NCBI RefSeq assembly: GCF_025998535.1
Contig: NZ_AP024233.1
Location: forward strand, 248,001 to 312,000
DNA from: Desulfolithobacter dissulfuricans
Lineage (GTDB): Bacteria > Desulfobacterota > Desulfobulbia > Desulfobulbales > Desulfobulbaceae
Length of the DNA: 64,000 nt
Reading direction: 5' to 3'
Shown one piece after another: positions 17,043-25,475 of the stretch (positions within the stretch are counted from its first letter, which is position 1; every line of letters starts with the position of its first letter). The notes beneath the pieces were generated by a model. It was given only the letters and a program-made list of their open reading frames with translations. It did no database searches and was not told the origin of the DNA. The translations under genes and the position numbers were made by a program.

Positions 17043-18407
17043 TCAATTATTGCCGGGGACAAAGCGCCATACCGGGCTCATGACCGAGTTGTAGACTTCC
17101 CGGGCGAAGTTGAGCATGCCGGTGAATCCGGCCAGGGCTTCCTTGCGTTCATGGTTGTGGTCACAGAACCCGATCCCCAGCTTGTAGGCAATGGGCCGTT
17201 CCTTGACCCCACCAACAAAGATGTCGACGCCCTTCTCCTTGAGAAAGGAGGTCAGCTCCAGGGGATTGGAGTCATCGACAATGACCGTGCCCGGATCGGT
17301 GATAGCGGCCAGCTCTTCATAATCTTCCGTGGTGCCGGTCTGGGAGCCCACCAGGACCACCTGCATGTCCACCAGGCGAAACGCCTTGACCAGGGAAAAG
17401 GCTTTGAAGGAGCCGCCCACGTAAATGGCGGCCTTTTTTCCAGCCAGGGCCCGGCGGTATTTTTCCAGCTTCGGGACCAGTTCGCTCACCTCCTGACGGA
17501 CCAGTTCCCTGGTTCGGGCCATGATGGCTTCGGCCTCTGGATCACCGGGAAATTTTTTCAGGAAAAAGCGGGCGATGTCGTAGAGGGCCTCGGACATGTC
17601 CTCGATGCCGAAGTAAGAGACCCGCAGCGACGGAACCCCGTATTTCTCTTCCATCATGTTGGCCAGCCCCATGGTGGATCCGGAGCACTGGACCACGTTG
17701 AGAGCGGCGCCGTGGGCCCGGCGGATATCATCCACCCGGCCGTCACCGGTGATGTTGGCCACCACCTCGATGCCCATGCGCTCATAATACTTACGGACCA
17801 TCCAGATCTCGCCGGCCAGGTTGAAGTCGCCGAGGATATTTATGGAAAAGCGGGAGATGGTCTCGGTCTCCCCGGTACCGATGAGCCGGAACATGGCGTC
17901 GCAGGCGGCCTGGTAGCCGGCCCGCTTGTTGCCCTTGAATCCCTCGGATTTGACCGGGATGACTGGGATACCGGTTTCCTTCTCCATCTCGCGGCAGACC
18001 GCTTCCAGGTCGTCGCCGATGATGCCGACGATACAGGTGGAGTAGACAAAGGCGGCCCTGGGATTGTGGCGGGCGATGAGTTCACGCAGGGCGCTGGCGA
18101 GTTTTTTCTCGCCCCCGAAGATGACGTCGCGTTCCTGGAGGTCGGTGGAAAAGGAAAGCCGGTGCAACTCCGGCCCCGAGGACAGGGCACCGCGGATATC
18201 CCAGGTGTAGACCGCGCAGCCGATAGGACCGTGCACCAGGTGCAGGGCATCGGCAATGGGGTAGAGGACCACCCTCGAACCGCAGAAGGTGCAGGCCCGC
18301 TGGCTCACGGCCCCGGCCAGGCTGTCCTTGTTGCAGACAATGGAAAACGGGGTCTTCCCCTTGATGTAGATCTGGTCAGCTCGCTCTTTCAGTGCAACTG
18401 CCACCAT
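17043..18407 (-). CDS. nifE: FeMo-cofactor scaffold subunit NifE
   Basis: 454 residues, the alpha subunit of NifEN. Cluster-ligand segments are visible: RACTFCGS (about 40), GPIGCAVYTWDIRG (about 62), YSTCIVGIIGDDL (about 125) and a Cys in VVQCSGSTMG (about 237). Length and motifs are typical of NifE rather than NifD (HEL..FSTDLQERDVIFGGEKKL). First gene of nifENB with its own sigma-54 promoter and NifA site. Confidence 0.96.
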   Translation of the reverse strand: MVAVALKERADQIYIKGKTPFSIVCNKDSLAGAVSQRACTFCGSRVVLYPIADALHLVHGPIGCAVYTWDIRGALSSGPELHRLSFSTDLQERDVIFGGEKKLASALRELIARHNPRAAFVYSTCIVGIIGDDLEAVCREMEKETGIPVIPVKSEGFKGNKRAGYQAACDAMFRLIGTGETETISRFSINILGDFNLAGEIWMVRKYYERMGIEVVANITGDGRVDDIRRAHGAALNVVQCSGSTMGLANMMEEKYGVPSLRVSYFGIEDMSEALYDIARFFLKKFPGDPEAEAIMARTRELVRQEVSELVPKLEKYRRALAGKKAAIYVGGSFKAFSLVKAFRLVDMQVVLVGSQTGTTEDYEELAAITDPGTVIVDDSNPLELTSFLKEKGVDIFVGGVKERPIAYKLGIGFCDHNHERKEALAGFTGMLNFAREVYNSVMSPVWRFVPGNN

Positions 18408-18454
18408 GGTCTTTCTCCTGATATGCGTTTGCGAATAGATGCTGCCAGGAGAAA

Positions 18455-18470
18455 GGCAAGAGGTGTGCCA
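18455..18470 (-). promoter_or_regulatory. Sigma-54 promoter of nifENB
   Basis: On the minus strand TGGCACACCTCTTGCC matches the TGGCAC-N5-TTGC consensus exactly. It lies 48 bases upstream of the nifE start. Confidence 0.88.
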
Positions 18471-18556
18471 TGTGCGCTTTTTGTATTTTTCTTTATTGTT
18501 TCAGGTGGTTATCTTTGAATGTGTCTTTAGCGGCGACCGGGTGGATGGGGCCAACT

Positions 18557-18572
18557 TGTCAGGAAGAGGACA
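18557..18572. promoter_or_regulatory. NifA upstream activator site for nifENB
   Basis: TGT-CAGGAAGAGG-ACA, the TGT-N10-ACA consensus of NifA, centred about 95 bases upstream of the -24 box. Confidence 0.75.
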
Positions 18573-18611
18573 AAAAGGAAAGGGTGCTACAAAACTGTAG
18601 GCAAGGGGGAG

Positions 18612-18644
18612 CCAGGGGCCGGCCGGCAATGGGCCGGGCCCTGG
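18612..18644 (-). terminator. GC-rich hairpin after ttrA
   Basis: CCAGGGCCCGGCC-CATTGCC-GGCCGGCCCCTGG on the minus strand, directly after the ttrA stop. It lacks a T-run. It probably shields the nifE promoter from ttr read-through or stabilises the ttr mRNA. Confidence 0.45.
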
Positions 18645-18646
18645 TT

Positions 18647-21600
18647 TCAGATTGGCAGGACGCGGACGCGGGTGGAGCTGAAATCCGGGATCCCGGCCTG
18701 GACATCGACCATGGGCAGGTTGCCCAGGTGGTCGTCCCGCCGGGAGATATCGTTGGGGTTTATGCCCCTGCCCCGGCGGGGATCAGGGATCAGGACATCG
18801 CCTGAAACTACTCTGGAACCGCCCAGAAAGACAGATTGTCCGTCCTTCACCTCCACCCGGCCCGCACCATGGTAGGTGTGGCCGTAATGGAAGGAGATAG
18901 CCAGGCAGCCGGGACGGATGAGTCTTGTGGTCTGCACCTGTCCGGTAATGCCCCGGGGTGTGCTCCTGGAAACCAGCCGTACCCTGTCCCCGTCCTGTAT
19001 TCCCAGGTTGCGGGCATCGTCGGCGTGCATGACGATATGGTTTTCAGGGAAGATTTCCAGGGCCGCGGGGTGGTTGATGGTCCGGGACTGGGTATGGACG
19101 TTCATCTTGTGGGTGACCACCTGGAAGGGATAGTCCCGGTCTTTTTCAGCCACCACATCGCCGGCCGAGTCGGTTGGTGGCCAGTAGTGGACTGTACCGG
19201 GGTAGCGCTCGCCGGTGAGTGCGTTTCTGGCCGCGGCCATCTCTTCATTGAAGAGCACCACCCGTTTAAGGCCATGTTTGAATTTCTGTCCGTCAAACTG
19301 GTCCTGGTATCTGGCAAAGATGCCGCCGCGGGCCAGGGCATGGCAAAGGGTTTTCCACTGCGGGTCCGGCAGGATGTCCCGGTATCTGGCCACGGGGTAG
19401 TTGGCTTCCACGAACCGCTGTTCTTCGGGCGTGGCAGCCGGCAACCCACCATTGGCAGCAATGTTGGCAAAGCCCCTGAGGTAAAAGTCCTCGCCCCGGA
19501 ACAGGGGATGGAGGTTGCCCTCCCGGTCACCGATGGCCCTGGCGCCAAAGCCCGGCAATCCCAGGTGGTTTGCCAGGTCGATGAGAAAGGTTTCCAGGCA
19601 GAAGGGTCTGCCGTCCGCGGTCCTGGTGGTGAGTGGTTCGATGAGCGGGGTGCGCAGGGCGGTGAACCGGCAGGCTGGTGCATGGGGATGGATCCAGCCG
19701 TAATGCCCTTCAGCCCAGGTCACGTCCGGGATAATGTAATCGGCAAAGATATTGGATTCGTTGATCGTCGTGTCGATGGAGACATAGAGCGGCACCCGGT
19801 CCGGGTCGGCCAGGGTCTCTTTATACCGGGATCCGCCGGGGGTGGAATAGACCGGGTTGTAGAAGTAGTGGAACAGTACCCGGCACCGGTAGGGATAGCC
19901 GGCATCGATACCGTTCATGGTCTCGACACTGAGGCCACCCCTGGTGAAGGTGAACCAGGGACGGCTGGCCGGGTAGCCGCTGCCTCCCTGTTCCTTCCGG
20001 CGGCGGAACTCAGAGCTCTTTTCGTAGACCGCCTTTTCCCGGGAGAGCATTACCCCGCGGGGCTTGCGCCGGCCGGGGAACTTTTTCAGATCATAGAGCC
20101 CCCTGTGCCAGGCAGCGACCTTGCCGCCGGAACTCAGGTAGCCACCGCGCATCTCGATGGAACCTGTCATGACGTTCAACAGGGCAATGGCATAGGCCGC
20201 ATAGGTGCCGCAGAGGTAGTTGCCGGCCCCGTGGTACTGGCACACCGCCGCCCTGAACCCATGGGCGGCGAACTCCCTGGCCGTGCGGGCGATCTTTTCG
20301 GGCGCGATACCGCACCACGAACCATACTCCTCCAGGGTATGGGCCTGCACTGCTTCCCGCATGAGCCTGAAACCGGTTTTGACCAGGACCCGTTCGCCGG
20401 TAGCCAGGGTGAGATGTCGTTCCTGGTCGAGCATGGCCCGGTCCACGGTGTCAAAGGGAATCGGGCTGCCATCTGCCGGGTCCAGGACCACGTAGCGTTC
20501 ATCGGCCTTACTGTTGCCCGACGGAACCAGGTCGCCCAGGCGGAGAAAGGTCTGGCTACGCTCATGGCCCGGCTCGACGATGACCAGGTGGGTGGCGTTG
20601 GTGTAACAGCCATGGCCCAGTTTGTCCGCGGCCGCCGGACAGGGAGCCTGGAGGTATGCCCGGTCATAGGCCCCGTGGTCGATCATCCAGCGCAGCATAC
20701 CCATGGCCAGGGCCCCGTCCTGGCCCGGCTTGACCGGCAGCCAGTCGTCGGCATGGACAGAACCGTTCTGGGCCCGGGGATCGACGATCACAAGCCGGAC
20801 TTCACCCCGGGCATGCCGCCTGGCGATGGCCGCGCCATAGGTGTTGATCCCGGGCTGGAGGGCCTCGTAGATGTTGGCCCCGAACACCAGGATATATTCG
20901 GCCTCCCAGGGATTGGCCTTGAGTTCCCACTGTTTTTTTTCGCTCAGGGCAAAGTTGCCCATCCGGAAGCCGATTCCGCAGATATCGGTGTGGCCGACCC
21001 GGTTGATGGAGCCCATCGCGTCCTTGACAAAGCGGTTGATGAGAGCCTTGCGGCCGGTCTGCAGTCGGCCGGTCATGAAGACAAAGGTGTTGCGCACCGG
21101 TCCCAGCTCCGGGGCCCGGGGATCGATGGGTTCATCACTGTTGAGCTCGGCCAGGCCGGGGACGTGGCGGTCCTCGCCAAGGTGGCCAAACAGCTGGCCG
21201 CCCTCACTGATTTCCCGGATCAGCTGCTCCCATTCGATGGGCTCGAACTTGCCTTCGCCCCGGCGCCCGGCCCGCTTGAGTGGTCGGACGATCCGGTACG
21301 GGTCATAGACTGCGCCCAGGGCGTCGTGGGCCTTGCCGCAGACCGGGCTTGGTTTGTCCAGGACCCGGTCCACCGGGGTGTGGTAGGGTTCCGGTTCTCC
21401 CATGTGATTGTACGGGTGGTAGGGGTTACCGGCTATCTCCCTGAGCACGCCGTCCTGCACGGTTGCCCGGACACCGCAGCGGCCATTGCAGCTCAGACAG
21501 ACCGAAAAGACGGTCCTGGTGTTGCCTGGTTTCCCATGCTGGAGGGTGCGGGGGTTGAGCCAGGATTTTTTTTCCTGTGTCCCGGCTCCGGCCCTGGGCG

Positions 21601-21697
21601 GAACCATGAGAGTGGCGGCCGCGGCGGCCGAACCGGCCAGCAGCTCCCGGCGGGAGAAGGAAGTTTTTTGTTGTTGCATGTTTCGTTTACTGCTCAC
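18647..21697 (-). CDS. ttrA: TtrA-like molybdopterin oxidoreductase, catalytic subunit
   Basis: 1016 residues with a Tat signal (SRRELLAGSAAAAATLMV). The [4Fe-4S] motif CLSCNGRCGVRA is at about 68, with the fourth Cys in PVCGKAHDAL. A Cys in HTDICGIGFRMGNFAL is the probable Mo ligand. The overall pattern is closest to the tetrathionate reductase TtrA/SrrA branch of the DMSO reductase family; the substrate (tetrathionate, polythionate, selenate or arsenate type) cannot be fixed from sequence alone. The start is GTG at 21697, with GGAGG before it and a four-base overlap with ttrB. No NrfD-type TtrC membrane subunit is adjacent, so electron input is unclear. Confidence 0.82.
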   Translation of the reverse strand: MSSKRNMQQQKTSFSRRELLAGSAAAAATLMVPPRAGAGTQEKKSWLNPRTLQHGKPGNTRTVFSVCLSCNGRCGVRATVQDGVLREIAGNPYHPYNHMGEPEPYHTPVDRVLDKPSPVCGKAHDALGAVYDPYRIVRPLKRAGRRGEGKFEPIEWEQLIREISEGGQLFGHLGEDRHVPGLAELNSDEPIDPRAPELGPVRNTFVFMTGRLQTGRKALINRFVKDAMGSINRVGHTDICGIGFRMGNFALSEKKQWELKANPWEAEYILVFGANIYEALQPGINTYGAAIARRHARGEVRLVIVDPRAQNGSVHADDWLPVKPGQDGALAMGMLRWMIDHGAYDRAYLQAPCPAAADKLGHGCYTNATHLVIVEPGHERSQTFLRLGDLVPSGNSKADERYVVLDPADGSPIPFDTVDRAMLDQERHLTLATGERVLVKTGFRLMREAVQAHTLEEYGSWCGIAPEKIARTAREFAAHGFRAAVCQYHGAGNYLCGTYAAYAIALLNVMTGSIEMRGGYLSSGGKVAAWHRGLYDLKKFPGRRKPRGVMLSREKAVYEKSSEFRRRKEQGGSGYPASRPWFTFTRGGLSVETMNGIDAGYPYRCRVLFHYFYNPVYSTPGGSRYKETLADPDRVPLYVSIDTTINESNIFADYIIPDVTWAEGHYGWIHPHAPACRFTALRTPLIEPLTTRTADGRPFCLETFLIDLANHLGLPGFGARAIGDREGNLHPLFRGEDFYLRGFANIAANGGLPAATPEEQRFVEANYPVARYRDILPDPQWKTLCHALARGGIFARYQDQFDGQKFKHGLKRVVLFNEEMAAARNALTGERYPGTVHYWPPTDSAGDVVAEKDRDYPFQVVTHKMNVHTQSRTINHPAALEIFPENHIVMHADDARNLGIQDGDRVRLVSRSTPRGITGQVQTTRLIRPGCLAISFHYGHTYHGAGRVEVKDGQSVFLGGSRVVSGDVLIPDPRRGRGINPNDISRRDDHLGNLPMVDVQAGIPDFSSTRVRVLPI

Positions 21698-22365
21698 GGG
21701 GTCCTCCTGCTTGCCTGGCGATGGGGGATGTAGCGTACCGCCGCTCCGTCGGTCCGGTCGGAATCCCGGAGCGTGAGTTGCGGGGCCCTGAGACAACGGG
21801 CGAATTCTCCCGCCGGTCTCAGGAGATCACCGAACAGCCGGGCTCCGGAGCTGCAGGCTTCCACACAGGAGGGAACACCACCGGCCACAAGACGGTCCAG
21901 GCAGAAGTCACACTTGTCCACCCTGTTGCCGTGGGCCGGGTCGGCAAACCGGGCCCCGTAGGGACAGGCTTCGATGCAGTCGCCGCATCCGTCGCACCTG
22001 GACCAGTCGGTAACCACCACGCCGTTGTCGAGATGGAAGGTGGCCTGGCGATCGCAGGCGGCCACGCAGGACGGGTCCTCGCACTGGTTGCACTGGATGG
22101 GGGTAAAGAGCAGGCCGCGCCCCCGGGCAAAGACCTCCTCCCGGATCAGAATACGGGTGTTGAACTGGTTCCTGGCGGTGTGGTTCCGGTTTTTGCAGGC
22201 AATGACACAGGACTGGCAGCCGGTACAGCGGTTGAGGTCGATGATCATGCCCCAGCGTACCGGTTGCTCCCTGTTCCGGTCCTGCCCTGCCAGGACTGGC
22301 TTGAGCCCGGCCGCGCCCAGGAGCAGGGCGCCGCTCTGGACTAGGAACTTTCTCCTTTCTTCCAT
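21694..22365 (-). CDS. ttrB: TtrB-like four-cluster ferredoxin subunit
   Basis: 223 residues, Tat-type N-terminus (ERRKFLVQSGALLLGAAG). Four Cys groups give 16 cysteines for four [4Fe-4S] clusters: CTGCQSCVIAC, CNQCEDPSCVAAC, CDGCGDCIEAC, and CDFC...PSCVEAC. This is the electron-transfer subunit of a periplasmic molybdoenzyme. Ribosome site GAGGAGG. It overlaps ttrA and follows the transglutaminase gene by 76 bases. Confidence 0.88.
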   Translation of the reverse strand: MEERRKFLVQSGALLLGAAGLKPVLAGQDRNREQPVRWGMIIDLNRCTGCQSCVIACKNRNHTARNQFNTRILIREEVFARGRGLLFTPIQCNQCEDPSCVAACDRQATFHLDNGVVVTDWSRCDGCGDCIEACPYGARFADPAHGNRVDKCDFCLDRLVAGGVPSCVEACSSGARLFGDLLRPAGEFARCLRAPQLTLRDSDRTDGAAVRYIPHRQASRRTP

Positions 22366-22441
22366 CTCGTTCCTCCTCGTGGTGCTCACGGGAAACGGAC
22401 TTGCTGTCCAGGCCGGGGCGGAAATCCCGGCCTGGCACCAT

Positions 22442-23452
22442 CTAATCCTGGGTATAGGTGAACTTGTAGGCAAAGGAGCCCGGATCGAGCCAGTCCAGCG
22501 GCGTCCCGTTCACTTCGGCGTACGGATAGCCAAAGGTGTTGAGCGGGCCGGCCTGCTGGCGCGGGTTGAGGACGAGATCCCGGCCCACGGCCAGCTGGAC
22601 CCGGTACGGATCCCAGGCGCCCCAGAAATACTGGCGGTACTCGGTGGTTTTCGGATCATCCAGCGACAGGTTTTCCTTGAGCATCATTTTGCGGACATCG
22701 GCCGGATCCACCGGCACCCAGCCGTAGCCCGGCAGGTAGAACTCGGCCCAGCAATGCTGCCAGGTGGTGATGTCCTGCAGCGGTTTTTTGCCCATGCGGA
22801 TCCCCAGGATCTCGCGGGCCGGCACCTCGGCAGCCCGGGCCAAAGCGACAAAGACCGAGTGGATGTCGGTGCATTTTCCGCCAGGCTTTTGGAGCAGGCT
22901 GCAGACATCGCCCTTGCCGCAGCCCCGGGTGCTGGGATCCCGGTACATGTTTTCACAGGTCCAGTCATAGATCGCCTTGGCCTTGGCCAGGATCGTGGTC
23001 TTGCCCCGGGTTATTTTGTCGGCCAGCGCCTTGACCGACCCGGTAATGGGCCCCAGGCTGGTAGGCTGGAGCCACTGCTGGAACGCGGTCCGGTCCCAGC
23101 ACGGCTCACGGGCCGGAAAGTCCCGTTTCACCACTTCCTTGCGTACCGCGTGGAAAGAGAGGGTGAGATGGCGGGCATCCTCGCCCGGCTTCCAGCGGGC
23201 ATAGAGTATAGGTGTCTTGAATTTCTGATCGGTGTAGACTGCAGACTCGGCAAAATCCCCTTCCACCTTGATGTCGGTAATTAACTGGTTCTGGTCCGAG
23301 ACCGGGTAGGGAATCCAGAGCCTGACCTCCTGGTTGGCAGGATGGTGGGACAGGTTGAACTCCATGACAATGGTCCCCGAGGCTGTGGTGGCCGATGCCA
23401 GGGCCGGGAGAAAGAGGATGGACATGGTGAGCAGGACAAGCAGTTTTTTCAT
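22442..23452 (-). CDS. Exported transglutaminase-like protein
   Basis: 336 residues with a signal peptide (MKKLLVLLTMSILFLPALASA). The transglutaminase/papain-like triad is visible: Cys in GGKCTDIHSVFVALAR (about 196), His in TTWQHCWAEFYLPG (about 235) and Asp in VPVDPADV (about 248). Such proteins can cleave or cross-link peptides in the periplasm. It is first in a transcription unit with ttrB and ttrA, so it may help assemble or process that enzyme; this is inference from position. Confidence 0.82.
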   Translation of the reverse strand: MKKLLVLLTMSILFLPALASATTASGTIVMEFNLSHHPANQEVRLWIPYPVSDQNQLITDIKVEGDFAESAVYTDQKFKTPILYARWKPGEDARHLTLSFHAVRKEVVKRDFPAREPCWDRTAFQQWLQPTSLGPITGSVKALADKITRGKTTILAKAKAIYDWTCENMYRDPSTRGCGKGDVCSLLQKPGGKCTDIHSVFVALARAAEVPAREILGIRMGKKPLQDITTWQHCWAEFYLPGYGWVPVDPADVRKMMLKENLSLDDPKTTEYRQYFWGAWDPYRVQLAVGRDLVLNPRQQAGPLNTFGYPYAEVNGTPLDWLDPGSFAYKFTYTQD

Positions 23453-23661
23453 ACGAACCTCCAAAGGAATTATCTCGGTATGGTGTTGACGTATTTTTTC
23501 CTGGGAGGTGAAACTATTTGATTTGACTTTATAAGTCAAAGCGGAAATATCTATGATTCCTTTTTGGTGTATTGGTAAAATCTATTGGGCCCCCTGGCAG
23601 GAGAAGGACGGCCAATGGTGGAGATATGCTGGACCCTGCAGGAAGCAGTGTTGAGTGGGAT

Positions 23662-23694
23662 AAAAAAAACCCCTGCCATTTCCAGTGGCAGGGG
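23662..23694 (-). terminator. Intrinsic terminator of the nifH...Nif11 operon
   Basis: On the minus strand CCCCTGCCA-CTGGAAA-TGGCAGGGG is followed by eight T. It lies about 85 bases after the Nif11 gene and closes the long nif operon. Confidence 0.88.
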
Positions 23695-23779
23695 GAGAAC
23701 CGTACGGTTCTGTCAGGGGACAGGCCAATACGACTGTAGATGCGGGTTGTCAGGTTCGATTCCTGGTGATACCGGATTT

Positions 23780-24001
23780 TCAGGTCCACCAGATGGACCG
23801 TTTGGGCGGGTTTCCGTGCTTTTCAAAGTTGTCTCCCGATTCTCTCAGAACTTCGGTAAGCTCCTCCACGGTAAAGTGGTAGCCGTCTTCCGCGGCCAGG
23901 GTCACAAACTCTTCCAAGGTTGCCGGTGCATCATATTTGGCGCGGATATGCTTGTCTTCCCCTCCGGCGATGAGTAATGCTTCAACATCTTTCTTTGCCA
24001 T
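23780..24001 (-). CDS. Nif11-domain small protein
   Basis: 73 residues. The pattern (Lys-rich start, EALLIAGGEDKHIRAKYDAPATLEEFVTLAAEDGYHFTVEELTEVL) is the Nif11 domain, named for small proteins in nitrogen-fixation clusters and also used as leader of nitrile-hydratase-like leader peptides in RiPP pathways. The C-terminal tail FEKHGNPPKRSIWWT has no Gly-Gly cut site and no Cys/Ser/Thr-rich core, so a regulatory or stabilising nif role is likelier than a RiPP precursor. Ribosome site AGGAGGG. Last gene of the operon. Confidence 0.85.
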   Translation of the reverse strand: MAKKDVEALLIAGGEDKHIRAKYDAPATLEEFVTLAAEDGYHFTVEELTEVLRESGDNFEKHGNPPKRSIWWT

Positions 24002-24048
24002 GTTCTGCTCCCTCCTGTAATGTCCGTTTCATATATCTGATCGTACCG

Positions 24049-24573
24049 TCAGTGGCGTTGCTGCTGATTGTCTCGGTTGCCCGGTGTGCTCCGGACGGTT
24101 CCTGTCCGGCTGGAACCAGGCAGCGAACCTGTGACCAGTTCACTGACCTGTTCGGCCAGTACGAGCATGTCCGCGATCTCTGCCATGGAGGGCGGGTCGA
24201 TGTGATAGGTGTCCAGGTCACATATTTCCTGGTGCCTGTCCAGGGCCAGGAGTCGTTCCCGCATGGTGTCGATGGCGCCGGGAAACGTCTGGTCCATGGC
24301 CTCCACCAGGTCGTGCATGGTGTGGTTGTAGGGCAGGGTGCCATGGAACATCAGCGCGGCCATGAAGAATTTTTCAATGGCCATGGCGACGAGGTTGTAG
24401 AGGATTTCCGTTGTGAAGATGTTCCGGCGCCTGGCATAGCCTCCCCGGGCAGTGGCCAGGTACTGGTGGCCTTCTTTCAGAAAATCCTCCCAGTCGTCAA
24501 TGGGTTGTCTCCTGATGCCATCCAGCGGTATCATGTTGGCGCCGGGAGACGGGGTGCGGACTGTATCGGTCAT
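24049..24573 (-). CDS. HEPN-like protein of the nif operon
   Basis: 174 residues, helical. The middle segment (LYNLVAMAIEKFFMAALMFHGTLPYNHTMHDLVEAMD) follows the HEPN pattern (AxEKxxxAxLxxxGxxxxxxHxxxxLV), but no RxxxxxH nuclease motif is evident, so it is probably non-catalytic. The C-terminal tail is Ser/Arg/Gln-rich. Its ATG is one base after the GNAT stop codon, so translation is coupled. The role in nitrogen fixation is unknown. Confidence 0.68.
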   Translation of the reverse strand: MTDTVRTPSPGANMIPLDGIRRQPIDDWEDFLKEGHQYLATARGGYARRRNIFTTEILYNLVAMAIEKFFMAALMFHGTLPYNHTMHDLVEAMDQTFPGAIDTMRERLLALDRHQEICDLDTYHIDPPSMAEIADMLVLAEQVSELVTGSLPGSSRTGTVRSTPGNRDNQQQRH

Positions 24574-24574
24574 G

Positions 24575-25033
24575 TCAGATCTCCTTGCAGAGGCAGATAA
24601 GTCTTGTTTTGTGCCAGCCCTGGTGGCTGTAAAAGCCAAGCGCCGGCTGGTTGTTCCGGTCCGCGAGGAGCTGCAGGCGGGACGCGCCCCTTCTGCGGGC
24701 CCAGGCGGCCAGTTCCTCGAGCAGGCGACTGCCCACCCCGCACCGATGGTGCCCGGGCAGCACAACCACATCCTCCACCACCACCTTGGGCCCGCCAATG
24801 GCAGTGGAAATGAGTAGCTGGCCAGTGCACATGCCGATCACCCGGTCCTGTAGCTCGGCCACCAGGATGACGGCCTCCTGGCTGTCAAGGAGCAGGCCAA
24901 GGCCCTGGCGCTGCAGTGCCTCGTCAAAGCTGAAATCCTCCTCGATGGAAAAGAGGAGCTCGAGCAGGGCGGTCAGGGCCGGGAGATCCGCAGCCCGGGC
25001 CGGACGGATGATGAATGGTTGGGGGCGGCCCAT
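24575..25033 (-). CDS. GNAT-family N-acetyltransferase
   Basis: 152 residues covering one GNAT domain: IIRPARAADLPALTALL at the start, acetyl-CoA loop VLPGHHRCGVGSRLLEELAAWA (RxxGxG/A variant CGVGSRL) near 95, and the final strand ALGFYSHQGWHKT. The substrate is unknown; the position between a ferredoxin and a HEPN-like gene in a nif operon suggests a nitrogenase-linked role such as small-molecule or lysine acetylation. ATG 25033 lies 10 bases after the ferredoxin stop. Confidence 0.85.
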   Translation of the reverse strand: MGRPQPFIIRPARAADLPALTALLELLFSIEEDFSFDEALQRQGLGLLLDSQEAVILVAELQDRVIGMCTGQLLISTAIGGPKVVVEDVVVLPGHHRCGVGSRLLEELAAWARRRGASRLQLLADRNNQPALGFYSHQGWHKTRLICLCKEI

Positions 25034-25043
25034 GGTCGTCCGC

Positions 25044-25349
25044 TCAGGCTGACAGCAGGTATTCTGCCGCCGGTTCACCATCTTCCAGGCCGTCGAGAAT
25101 CGTATCGATGGCCTCTTCACTGTTGACACCCTTGAACCACCAGTTTTCCGGCTGGATAACCATAATCGGCCCCTTTTCGCACTGCTTGAGGCAGGTGGTG
25201 GCCGTGACGAGACAGTCCAGTCCCCGGTCCAGCAGCTCTTCCTCCAGGTACTGTAAAAAGCCGTCGGTCTGCTTGTGACAGAGGCCTTTTTTGTCTCCGT
25301 CCACACGGAAACTCTGGCACAAAATGATCTGGCGTTCTGGTCTTGCCAT
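25044..25349 (-). CDS. Thioredoxin-like [2Fe-2S] ferredoxin
   Basis: 101 residues. Cysteines are arranged C-x12-C (LCQSF...GLCHK) and then C-x3-C (TTCLKQCEKGP), as in the thioredoxin-like [2Fe-2S] ferredoxins found in nif clusters of Clostridium, Azotobacter and others. These interact with the MoFe protein or serve cofactor assembly rather than general electron transfer. It follows the NifB-like gene by 126 bases. Confidence 0.88.
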   Translation of the reverse strand: MARPERQIILCQSFRVDGDKKGLCHKQTDGFLQYLEEELLDRGLDCLVTATTCLKQCEKGPIMVIQPENWWFKGVNSEEAIDTILDGLEDGEPAAEYLLSA

Positions 25350-25475
25350 GGGTCTTCTCCTCTGGTTTCTGCAAATATGGATAAATGGATAATCGCTCTA
25401 TGCGGATCGGCCGGACGGTGGGTGTCCAGTGGCCGTGTTCCGCCGCGATCCGGTCGCGTTGTCGCTCCCGCCGGT

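Noticed and set aside
18836-21733. 965-codon open frame on the plus strand, antisense to ttrA
   Set aside because: Shadow of the real gene caused by GC-biased third positions. The product is Gly/Asp/His-rich with no family motif, while the minus-strand protein has full molybdoenzyme motifs.
23697-23715. GAACCGTACGGTTCTGT resembling the 3' half of group II intron domain V
   Set aside because: Only a 14-base palindrome; no domain V 5' half, no domain VI and no reverse transcriptase nearby.
23735-23778. tRNA-like T-arm (TCAGGTTCGATTCCTGG) and a CTGTAGA loop
   Set aside because: The upstream part gives no acceptor or D-arm pairing, so no cloverleaf can be formed. At most a remnant of a tRNA 3' end.
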